Assembly (NCBI GenBank): GCA_902497025.1
Contig: CABVDJ010000039.1
Span: 1-17,545 of the forward strand
Source of the DNA: an uncultured Collinsella sp.
Lineage (GTDB): Bacteria > Actinomycetota > Coriobacteriia > Coriobacteriales > Coriobacteriaceae
Direction of reading: 5' to 3'
DNA: 17,545 bases
The position numbers and the translations under genes are program-made. Below the pieces are notes generated by a model. The model was not told where the DNA came from. It saw nothing but the letters and a program-made list of their open reading frames with translations, and did not search any database. Below, one piece after another: positions 6,545 to 13,094 of this stretch. The first letter of the stretch is position 1, and each line of letters begins with the position of its first letter.

Positions 6545-7585
6545 ATGAGAAGCCGGCTTTCCATGGCATACGACGAATCGGGGCGCGCCGCGCGGTGTCG
6601 CGTCGTGACGGCGCTGCTCGCTGTTGCCCTCATCGTGCTCGTCGGGACCAACCTGTGCATCGGGAGCGTGCTCGTGCCCGCAGACCACATCCCCGGCATC
6701 CTTTCGGGCGGCGCGGCCAATTCCATGGAAAGCCAGGTCATCTGGGAGATTCGCCTGCCGCGCGTGCTTTCAGCCGTGCTTCTCGGCGGGGCACTTTCGC
6801 TCTCCGGGTTCCTGCTGCAGACGTTTTTCAACAACCCCATCGCCGACCCGTTCATCTTGGGCGTCTCCTCGGGCGCAAAGTTCATCGTCGCACTTACGAT
6901 GATCGTACTTCTAGGCGCGAACCAGGCCATGTCCTCGCCGGCCATGGTGGCCGCAGCGTTTCTGGGCTCGCTTATCACCATCGGCTTCGTGCTCCTCATC
7001 GCACGGCGCATAAATTCCATGGCCATGCTCATCGTGGCGGGTGTCATGGTGGGATACATCTGCTCGGCGGCGACGAACTTCCTCATCGCCTTCGCCGACG
7101 ACCAGTCCATCGTGAACCTGCACAACTGGTCTTTGGGTAGCTTCTCGGGTTCGAGCTGGGATGACGTCGCGGTCATCGCGGTCGTGGTGATCACCGTGAG
7201 CGCATGCGTATTCGCGATATCGAAGCCCCTTTCCGCCTTCCAGCTGGGAGAAGCCTACGCGAAAAGCGTCGGCGTGAACGTCGCACGCTTCCGCGTGGTG
7301 CTCGTCCTTCTAGCGAGCATGCTCTCCGCCTGCGTGACCGCATTCGCTGGTCCTGTGTCGTTCGTAGGTATCGCGGTTCCGCATCTCGTGAAGTCGGCGC
7401 TGAAGTCGTCGAAGCCCATCCGCGTGATTCCTGCGTGCTTCTTGGGGGGCGCCATCTTCTGCGCGGGCTGCGATTTGATCGCGCGCACGTTGTTCTCTCC
7501 CGTCGAGCTTTCCATCAGCGCCGTCACCGCCATCTTCGGCGCGCCGGTGGTTATCGCGCTCATGTTGAAGAAGCGGGTGAGGTAG
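6545..7585 (+). CDS. FecCD/BtuC-family ABC transporter permease
   Basis: This 346-residue integral membrane protein would form the transport channel as a homodimer for a metal chelate or corrinoid. It has a long run of hydrophobic helices from about residue 22 to 342 and the family's conserved segments: WEIRLPRVLSAVLLGGALSL and NPIADPFILGVSSGA near residues 67-110, LGEAYAKSVGVNVARFR near 232-248 (the coupling region that contacts the ATPase), and FAGPVSFVGIAVPHLVKSAL near 267-285. The length matches BtuC/FepD (about 330). The first ATG (6545) is four bases past the previous stop; a second ATG at 6563 is possible because neither has a strong ribosome-binding site. The stop codon abuts the ATG of the ATPase gene. 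Specificity cannot be read from the sequence. Confidence 0.93.
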   Translation: MRSRLSMAYDESGRAARCRVVTALLAVALIVLVGTNLCIGSVLVPADHIPGILSGGAANSMESQVIWEIRLPRVLSAVLLGGALSLSGFLLQTFFNNPIADPFILGVSSGAKFIVALTMIVLLGANQAMSSPAMVAAAFLGSLITIGFVLLIARRINSMAMLIVAGVMVGYICSAATNFLIAFADDQSIVNLHNWSLGSFSGSSWDDVAVIAVVVITVSACVFAISKPLSAFQLGEAYAKSVGVNVARFRVVLVLLASMLSACVTAFAGPVSFVGIAVPHLVKSALKSSKPIRVIPACFLGGAIFCAGCDLIARTLFSPVELSISAVTAIFGAPVVIALMLKKRVR

Positions 7586-8902
7586 ATGGGGGAATTCGTG
7601 CCGCGGCCCAAAACGCTCGGAGGGGACATTCCATACTTAGACAGTCCTGAGCTCGCACGAAAGCGCGAGAAGGCACTTTCGGCTCGTGCGGAACTGCGCG
7701 CGGAACGTCTCCTCCGAGCGCAGTCGAACCTCGAAACCCCGGTCGAAACGCAGGCTGACAGAGCGCCGCTTTTCCGCATAAGCGACCTGTCGGCGGGCTA
7801 CGACAAGAAGGTCGTAGTCGAAGGTGTCGATCTGGAGGTTCGCGCGGGCGACGTCGTGGCGCTCATCGGGCCGAACGGCTCGGGCAAGTCGACCATCTTG
7901 AAAACCATCACACGCCATCTTGCACCGCTTGCCGGCGCGGTCGAGCTCGACGGGCGGGAGATTTCCCGATGGAAGACGGCGGAGTTCGCAAGGAACCTTG
8001 CCGTTATGCTGACAGATCGCCCCCGGACCGAGCTCCTCACCTGCCGCGATATCGTAGAGGCGGGAAGACATCCCTACACCGGGCGAATGGGCACACTCTC
8101 GCCCGACGACCATAGTCGGGTCGACGAGGCAATGAAAACCGCACATGTGGAAGAGCTCGCCGAGCGCGACTTCATGCAGATAAGCGATGGGCAACGCCAG
8201 CGCGTCATGCTCGCACGCGCCATCGCGCAGGATCCGCGTGTGCTCGTGCTCGACGAGCCCACGTCGTATCTCGATATCCGCTACCAGATCGACCTGCTGC
8301 GAATACTTCGCCACCTTGCGAAATCGCGGAATGTGGCTGTCATCATGTCCATCCACGAACTCGAGCTCGCGCAGAAAAGCGCCGACAAGGTGATTTGCGT
8401 GAAGGACGGCCGGGTCTTCCGCGCCGGCGCACCCGAGGACATATTCACGCGCGAGACAATTGGCGAGCTCTACGGCCTTCAGCATGGCACCTTCAACGAG
8501 CGCTTCGGCAGCGTGGAAATTGGGCGCCCACACGGTGATGCGCACACGTTCGTCATCGCCGGCGCAGGTACGGGGTCGGCTGTGTTTCGCCAGCTCATCC
8601 GGCAGGGCAAGGCGTTCTACGCGGGCGTTCTGCACGAAGGGGACATCGACTGCGAGCTCGCGCGCGACCTGGCGACGGAATGCGTGGCCGAGCGCGCCTT
8701 CGAGCCGATCGGGGATAAAACCATAGCCCGCGCCAAAGAGCTCCTCGTCCACTGTGCGCGCCTTATTGTGTGCCCCGCCGCCTTCGGCACCATAAACGCC
8801 CGCAACGCAGAGCTCGTCGAGTTCGCACGCTCGCATGGTATCGAGGTCGTGCGAGCGTGCGAAGGCGCATCGGAGGATTCCCAATTAGAGTGGGAAGGAT
8901 AA
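7586..8902 (+). CDS. FecE/BtuD-type ABC transporter ATPase with N- and C-terminal extra domains
   Basis: This is the energy-coupling subunit for the preceding permease. Residues about 62-300 form the ATPase: Walker A GPNGSGKST (95-103), signature ISDGQRQRVMLARA (199-212), Walker B VLVLDEP (219-225) and switch His257. The Q-loop region reads VMLTDRPRTELLT and lacks the usual glutamine. The protein is 438 residues, against about 250-270 for typical members. It has a 60-residue charged, Arg/Ala-rich N-terminal helix region and a C-terminal domain from about 318: a glycine-rich turn AGAGTGSAVFRQL, then AGVLHEGDIDCELARDLATE, AFEPIGDKTIARA and VCPAAFGTINARNAEL. This looks like an alpha/beta nucleotide- or ligand-binding fold. 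Similar C-terminal extensions occur in some anaerobe transporters, to my recollection without known function. The start abuts the permease stop, with GTGAGG just upstream. Confidence 0.92.
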   Translation: MGEFVPRPKTLGGDIPYLDSPELARKREKALSARAELRAERLLRAQSNLETPVETQADRAPLFRISDLSAGYDKKVVVEGVDLEVRAGDVVALIGPNGSGKSTILKTITRHLAPLAGAVELDGREISRWKTAEFARNLAVMLTDRPRTELLTCRDIVEAGRHPYTGRMGTLSPDDHSRVDEAMKTAHVEELAERDFMQISDGQRQRVMLARAIAQDPRVLVLDEPTSYLDIRYQIDLLRILRHLAKSRNVAVIMSIHELELAQKSADKVICVKDGRVFRAGAPEDIFTRETIGELYGLQHGTFNERFGSVEIGRPHGDAHTFVIAGAGTGSAVFRQLIRQGKAFYAGVLHEGDIDCELARDLATECVAERAFEPIGDKTIARAKELLVHCARLIVCPAAFGTINARNAELVEFARSHGIEVVRACEGASEDSQLEWEG

Positions 8903-8919
8903 ACTGGACTTTATTTTAA

Positions 8920-9012
8920 GGATCCTCAGGCTACAGCTCCTACGCCGGCGAGGTCTACAAGGCGCCGGAGAACCTCGTGAACAGGAATTTCCACGCCGAC
9001 GAGCCCAACTAG
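8920..9012 (+). mobile_element. IS3-family transposase (OrfB) fragment, about 30 codons
   Basis: One frame reads YSSYAGEVYKAPENLV followed by NRNFHADEPN and a stop. This matches the segment just before the DDE domain of IS3/IS150-type OrfB proteins (typically YSSYKGEISPAPENLV, then RDFHADAPNxxWLTDITEF). An in-frame TAA lies directly upstream and the catalytic domain is absent, so this is a dead scar. The sequence just before it (TGGACTTTATTTTAAGG, 8904-8920) might be a terminal repeat of the element, but that is only a guess. It sits between the ATPase stop and the convergent TetR stop, at the change in base composition. Confidence 0.72.
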
Positions 9013-9014
9013 AC

Positions 9015-9626
9015 CTAATCCAAGCGAGATTCCAAACTCGAAAGACCGCTCAACGTCAGATTATTAGCAACCTCCGAGACACGCTCGATAGGAACCGAAC
9101 CGTCAGACAGCGCCCACGTGCGATAGATGCCGATGATACCGGACAGCAAAAACGCAAGATAGTAATCGAACATCTCGTCCTTGAGACCTTGGGGCAGCAA
9201 ATCGCGCTCGGCAATCTCGTGCTCGAGCGGCGCACGAAGACGAGCCATAAAATCATCAAGCGGAATGTTCTCGATCAGCTGACGATTGAGCACCAAGTTG
9301 TTGCACAGTGCCTCGTTAACGGTTTTAAAGAAGGTCGCCGCCGCGCCCAGGGCGCGCTCGTTGGTGTCGCCGTCCATGGAAGCAAGCGTTTTCTCGACCG
9401 AGTCGACAATCATCGCCACCACATCGACGGCAATGGCATCGAGCAGGCCGTCAACCGTGCCAAAGTGCACGTAGAAGGTTTTGCGGTCGACATTGGCCTC
9501 GCGTGCGATGGCACTCACCGTAATGTCTGCCAGCGGCTTTTCCATGAGCAGGCGCTCGAAAGCGGAAAGGATGGCATTACGGCTGCGAACAATGCGGCGG
9601 TCAAGACGCGGTTTGCTGGTTGCCAT
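9015..9626 (-). CDS. TetR/AcrR-family transcriptional regulator
   Basis: The 203-residue protein has an N-terminal TetR DNA-binding domain: RSRNAILSAFERLLMEKPLA, then DITVSAIAREANVDRKTFYVHFGT, the helix-turn-helix (about residues 32-56). An all-helical ligand and dimer domain follows, ending YYLAFLLSGIIGIYRTWAL, which resembles the TetR_C class seen in DhaS-like regulators. The ATG at 9626 (MATSKPRLDRR) was preferred to one nine codons upstream because AAGGG lies eight bases ahead of it. The gene ends next to the transposase scar. A palindrome about 45 bases upstream of the start may be its operator. The regulated genes and ligand are unknown. The adjacent membrane-protein gene on the same strand lies upstream and could be one target. 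Confidence 0.9.
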   Translation of the reverse strand: MATSKPRLDRRIVRSRNAILSAFERLLMEKPLADITVSAIAREANVDRKTFYVHFGTVDGLLDAIAVDVVAMIVDSVEKTLASMDGDTNERALGAAATFFKTVNEALCNNLVLNRQLIENIPLDDFMARLRAPLEHEIAERDLLPQGLKDEMFDYYLAFLLSGIIGIYRTWALSDGSVPIERVSEVANNLTLSGLSSLESRLD

Positions 9627-9669
9627 GGGCGTGTCCCTTCGATATGCGAGCATTCATCAACAGATGAGA

Positions 9670-9693
9670 GATAATCTACGTAAGAGGATTATC
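9670..9693. promoter_or_regulatory. Inverted repeat, candidate TetR operator
   Basis: Perfect 7-base half-sites GATAATC and GATTATC are separated by 10 bases (TACGTAAGAG). They lie between the TetR start codon and the end of the upstream gene, about where the TetR promoter should be. The size and symmetry fit a TetR dimer site; binding is inferred. Confidence 0.5.
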
Positions 9694-9742
9694 CCCCATG
9701 CAGCACAAATATGCTCCGCATCATGAAGAACGCACGACTGCC

Positions 9743-11050
9743 CTACTGCGACTTAGGATGCTTCTTCTTATTAAGTGCCGACGGAGATACGCGAATACCA
9801 TCGCCTGTCTGGCGCACATAGGCTTTATGAGCCGGCTTAGCGGTCCCAGAAGCCTTCTGAGCGTGCTTCTTGGGATCAACGGTAACAGCATTCGTGGGGT
9901 GCGGCTTAGTGGGCGCAGAGGGCGTCTGAGGCGCGCGGCCGAGCTTGCGCATCACACGATCCCAGCGCGCATGGATGCTCTCGTTGTGGGCGCTCTTAAG
10001 TCCCAGCAGGGGCGCAGCCAAAATGGTAGGGGCAATAAACGTAATGAGACGCCACAGCAGATAGCCGGCGGTCGAAGCCGACCCAAAGAAATGACCCAAG
10101 AACAATGCAAAGCCGCCCTCAGCGCCACCAGTTCCACCGGGCAAGGGAACCGCAGAGCTCAGCAGCTGGACAAAGGCGCTCGCGGCCATGACCGAGAAAA
10201 AGTCGACCTCGTGGTGGCCAAAGGCAAGCATCAGGAAATACGGCACCAGATAGAAAAACGCGAGCTGCAGCATGGTGATAAACACGGTGAGCAGCATGGA
10301 AGAAAAATGTCCGGCTGAAAGCTTGAACTTCTCGGAGAAGGAGTAGATCTCGCCGTCGACAAACGTGCGCCATCCCTCGATCTTAGTGGCCGAGACACCA
10401 ATGCGCTCAAGCCAATTGATGATGCAATGGGCAACGCGCGTGACGGTCTTAGGCATGAGCGCGACGGCGAAGATGCCCAGCAAGATGCAGCAGTGCCCAC
10501 CAAAGCTAAAGACGCACAGCAGCGTCATGTCGCCATAGCGCTCGGCAAAAAACGGCATGCGAGCAAGCAGTAGGATAGCGCCCCAGGCAACGAGGCCAAA
10601 CTGGTACACGATAAAGCGTGTGAACTGCGTGGCGCCAGCCTCGCCGACATTTTGGCCCGCCTTGGTCAGGCGGTAGATCTGGGCGGGTGTCGAGCCCATC
10701 ATCATAGGTGTGAGGTTGCCAAAGAAGATGCCACTCGCCTCGACCGAAATCAGGTCGCGAATGCCGACGGGTGAATTGGGGTCGAGCCAGACAGCGATCG
10801 CATAGGCCACAATGCCAAAGAACAGATACATGAACATGCAAAGACACGCGACAACGAGCCATGGCGCCTGGACGCTCGACATAGCGGCCCAGAACTGCCC
10901 CATCTGCCCGGTTACCACCAGATAGACGATATAACCCACCAGCACAACGCCGATAAAGATGGCGCCGCGGCGTGCGCTCTTATTGTCATCTCCGCCCGAG
11001 GCCTCAACCTCGACCTGGGGCTTAGACGTATGCTGAGAGGACTCCGTCAT
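9743..11050 (-). CDS. YbhN/UPF0104 (lysylphosphatidylglycerol synthase transmembrane-type) membrane protein with a basic tail
   Basis: The 435-residue polytopic membrane protein has about eight hydrophobic helices between residues 30 and 360. Two family signatures are present: SGIFFGNLTPMMMGSTPAQI with YRLTKAG (about residues 108-135), and SSAVPLPGGTGGAEGGFALF (about 310-330). Homologues form the membrane half of MprF or act as stand-alone flippase-like proteins for lipids or lipid-linked sugars; the substrate here is not evident. After the last helix comes a tail of about 70 residues rich in Lys, Pro and Thr (KPHPTNAVTVDPKKHAQKA, KKKHPKSQ), presumably cytoplasmic. The ATG at 11050 has an excellent ribosome-binding site (AGAAGGAG). 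Upstream in-frame starts have none and would add sequence unrelated to the family. A TACAAT near 11090 could be its -10, but no good -35 is visible. Confidence 0.88.
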   Translation of the reverse strand: MTESSQHTSKPQVEVEASGGDDNKSARRGAIFIGVVLVGYIVYLVVTGQMGQFWAAMSSVQAPWLVVACLCMFMYLFFGIVAYAIAVWLDPNSPVGIRDLISVEASGIFFGNLTPMMMGSTPAQIYRLTKAGQNVGEAGATQFTRFIVYQFGLVAWGAILLLARMPFFAERYGDMTLLCVFSFGGHCCILLGIFAVALMPKTVTRVAHCIINWLERIGVSATKIEGWRTFVDGEIYSFSEKFKLSAGHFSSMLLTVFITMLQLAFFYLVPYFLMLAFGHHEVDFFSVMAASAFVQLLSSAVPLPGGTGGAEGGFALFLGHFFGSASTAGYLLWRLITFIAPTILAAPLLGLKSAHNESIHARWDRVMRKLGRAPQTPSAPTKPHPTNAVTVDPKKHAQKASGTAKPAHKAYVRQTGDGIRVSPSALNKKKHPKSQ

Positions 11051-11154
11051 GAGACTCCTTCTAACAGTCAAAATATCTTGGATATTGTACCCGTAAGGGC
11101 CATAGGCAGAACGCAAAGCTCTGGTTCAAACGGGAATTGCAGACGGTTGTTTGA

Positions 11155-11190
11155 AAATAAAAAACCCGACCTACCATGGGAAGGCCGGGT
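11155..11190 (-). terminator. Intrinsic terminator of the tRNA-Glu genes
   Basis: On the minus strand, ACCCGGCCT pairs with AGGTCGGGT (9 bp including one G-T pair, 9-base loop), followed by TTTTTTATTTT. It lies 11 bases past the 3' end of the second tRNA in transcription order. Confidence 0.88.
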
Positions 11191-11200
11191 ATCAGATGTA

Positions 11201-11277
11201 TGGTAGCCCGTACCAGATTCGAACTGGTGATCTCCGCCTTGAGAGGGCGGCGTCCTAAACCGCTAGACGAACGGGCC
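11201..11277 (-). tRNA. tRNA-Glu (anticodon CTC), copy 2 in transcription order
   Basis: The minus strand folds as a full cloverleaf: a 7-bp acceptor stem (GGCCCGT with ACGGGCT, the first pair a G-T), a D arm, and the anticodon stem CCGCC/GGCGG around the loop CTCTCAA with anticodon CTC reading GAG. The T arm is CCAGTTCGAATCTGG. The CCA end is encoded. It is identical to the copy 22 bases upstream. Confidence 0.95.
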
Positions 11278-11299
11278 ATAAGCCTCAGCAGAAAAGAAG

Positions 11300-11376
11300 T
11301 GGTAGCCCGTACCAGATTCGAACTGGTGATCTCCGCCTTGAGAGGGCGGCGTCCTAAACCGCTAGACGAACGGGCC
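11300..11376 (-). tRNA. tRNA-Glu (anticodon CTC), copy 1 in transcription order
   Basis: It has the same 77-base cloverleaf as the neighbouring copy, including the encoded CCA and the unusual G1-T72 pair. It is the first gene of a two-tRNA transcript with its own promoter upstream (11411-11439). Identity to the second copy indicates a recent duplication or gene conversion. Confidence 0.95.
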
Positions 11377-11410
11377 ACATGACATCTGCACTGCCGTGCT
11401 GCGAGGAAAT

Positions 11411-11439
11411 ATATTACGGGACAAAAAACGTCAGCGCAA
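11411..11439 (-). promoter_or_regulatory. Promoter of the tRNA-Glu pair
   Basis: The minus strand has TTGCGC (11439-11434), exactly 17 bases, then TAATAT (11416-11411). The first tRNA begins about 35 bases downstream. The distance and spacing fit a sigma-70 tRNA promoter. Confidence 0.7.
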
Positions 11440-11503
11440 GAAGAAATTCCAAATTGCCCAAATATTGTCGGCAGGTTATGGAACACGCAGGTAAACTGGG
11501 TAG

Positions 11504-12898
11504 CTAATTCAAGTTGAGATGGACCAAAAGAGCTTCGCGCTCGTTGGGAATATTGTCTTCGATCACGGCGTCGAGGGCGGAGTTGAGAAGCTGACCCAGT
11601 TCCGGCCCGGGCTTGACTCCGGCACGGATCAGGTCGCCGCCGTTGATGGCGAGCATCTTGAGCGTATGGGGCTCCCCTGCCTTCAGCAGCTCGTGCGCCA
11701 GCGCGCGCATCTCCTCAATCGTCTCAACGTAATAGAAGCACGATGGGGCCTTGCCAAGCGTGTCAGCACGCTTGAGGTCCATGAGCTCGTCAATCAGGCG
11801 GGCCGTGTCGACGCCCTCACCCGAAAGTGCGCGCATCATATTGAGCAGGCAGGAGCGCTCGGGGCGCAGCGCCTTATCGTGATATTTGATGAGCAGGCAA
11901 ACGTCGCGCACCAGGTCGTGCGAGAGTGCCAGGCGATCCATAATGACGCGCGCTTTCTTGGCGCCGAGCTCGGGATGACCGTAGAAGTGTCCGCTGCCGG
12001 CGTGATCGACCGTAAAGCACTCGGGCTTGGAGACATCGTGCAAAAACGCCGCCCACATAAGGCTCGACGATGGCGCGACGCCGTCGCACAGCGCCAGCTC
12101 CCCTGCCACCGTCAGCACACGGGCGATATGCTCGTAGACGTTAAACGCATGATAGACACTTCGCTGATCAAACCCGCGACCCGCTGCCAACTCGGGCACA
12201 GCGGCGCAGATGAGCTCAGGGTAGCGCAACATGGCGTCTCCCCCGTGACCGGTCGAAAGAATGCCCTCGAGCTCAATACCCACACGCTCGCGCGCTACGG
12301 CATCGAGCAGCGGCGCGCACTCGGCAAGCGCACGCTTGGTCTCGGGCTCAATCATAAAGTCCAGGCGGCAGGCAAAGCGCACCGCGCGCAGCATGCGCAG
12401 GGCGTCCTCGTTAAAGCGACGCTTGGGATCGCCGACAGCGCGAATCAGCTTGCGCTCCAGATCACCCTGGCCGTCGTAGCGGTCGACAAGCCCGCGCTCG
12501 GGATGCCAGGCCATGGCGTTGACGGTAAAGTCGCGGCGCGCCAGATCGTCCTCGAGCGAGGCGGCGCGCTCGACGCTCTGAGGATGGCGCCCATCGGTAT
12601 AGAAGCCATCCAGACGGTACGTGGTGACCTCGATACGCTCGCCATCGGAAATAGCCGTGATTCCGCCAAATTTAATGCCCGACTCCACAACCACGATGCC
12701 GGCGGCCTCGAGCGCCGCCTTGGACTCCTGCCACAGGCCGTTACAGCACATATCAACATCGTGGCTGGGGCACCCCATCAGGGCGTCGCGCACCCAACCG
12801 CCCACGTACCAAGCCTCAAGACCAGCCGCCTCAAGCGCGCGCAGGACGCGTAGGGACGCATCGGACGGTTGCGTACCGTTGAGCGAAACATTGCACAT
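11504..12898 (-). CDS. cca: CCA-adding tRNA nucleotidyltransferase with HD domain
   Basis: This enzyme adds or repairs the 3' CCA end of tRNAs, using CTP and ATP without a template. The 464-residue protein shows the class II nucleotidyltransferase head WYVGGWVRDALMG with the catalytic DVD at residues 47-49. RRDFTVNAMAWHPERG, YDGQGDLERKLIRAVGDP and RFNEDALRMLRAVRFACRLD (template-pocket motif) follow. The C-terminal part carries an HD phosphohydrolase-like domain (FNVYEHIARVL, AAFLHDVSKPE, HPELGAKKA, LIKYHDKAL). The ATG at 12898 was chosen because a perfect AGGAGG lies eight bases upstream. The in-frame GTG at 12916 sits before that site and was rejected. The two neighbouring tRNAs encode CCA in their genes, so for those the enzyme would act in repair. 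No terminator is visible between its stop and the tRNA promoter. Confidence 0.95.
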   Translation of the reverse strand: MCNVSLNGTQPSDASLRVLRALEAAGLEAWYVGGWVRDALMGCPSHDVDMCCNGLWQESKAALEAAGIVVVESGIKFGGITAISDGERIEVTTYRLDGFYTDGRHPQSVERAASLEDDLARRDFTVNAMAWHPERGLVDRYDGQGDLERKLIRAVGDPKRRFNEDALRMLRAVRFACRLDFMIEPETKRALAECAPLLDAVARERVGIELEGILSTGHGGDAMLRYPELICAAVPELAAGRGFDQRSVYHAFNVYEHIARVLTVAGELALCDGVAPSSSLMWAAFLHDVSKPECFTVDHAGSGHFYGHPELGAKKARVIMDRLALSHDLVRDVCLLIKYHDKALRPERSCLLNMMRALSGEGVDTARLIDELMDLKRADTLGKAPSCFYYVETIEEMRALAHELLKAGEPHTLKMLAINGGDLIRAGVKPGPELGQLLNSALDAVIEDNIPNEREALLVHLNLN

Positions 12899-13034
12899 GT
12901 CTATGGCCTCCTGCACTTGTGAGCGTTAATCGATGGTTCTCAAGAAGTCTAACAAGAAACGAGAAAGCGCGCACACGCAATCGCGTCGTCGATTCGATAA
13001 AACGAGACAGCAGACACCACATATGTTCAGCGCG

Positions 13035-13072
13035 CAAAAAAACACCCGCCTTGGTAATCCAAAGCGGGTGTT
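13035..13072 (-). terminator. Intrinsic terminator after the first sugar kinase gene
   Basis: On the minus strand, ACACCCGC pairs with GCGGGTGT, extended inward by TTTGG/CCAAG to a 13-bp stem with one G-T pair and an ATTA loop. A run of seven T follows. It begins 23 bases past the kinase stop and separates that gene from cca. Confidence 0.95.
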
Positions 13073-13094
13073 CGGCAACGATGTATCGATGCGG

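Noticed and set aside
7637..8884. Minus-strand open frame of 415 codons opposite the ABC ATPase
   Set aside because: The plus strand has Walker A, signature and Walker B motifs in one frame; the opposing frame shows no family features.
11201..11376. Short direct repeat that might look like a CRISPR-type array
   Set aside because: The repeat unit is a tRNA-Glu gene with a full cloverleaf and there are only two copies.
11519..12853. Plus-strand open frame of 444 codons opposite cca
   Set aside because: The opposite strand encodes all CCA-adding enzyme motifs. High GC content keeps the antisense frame open.
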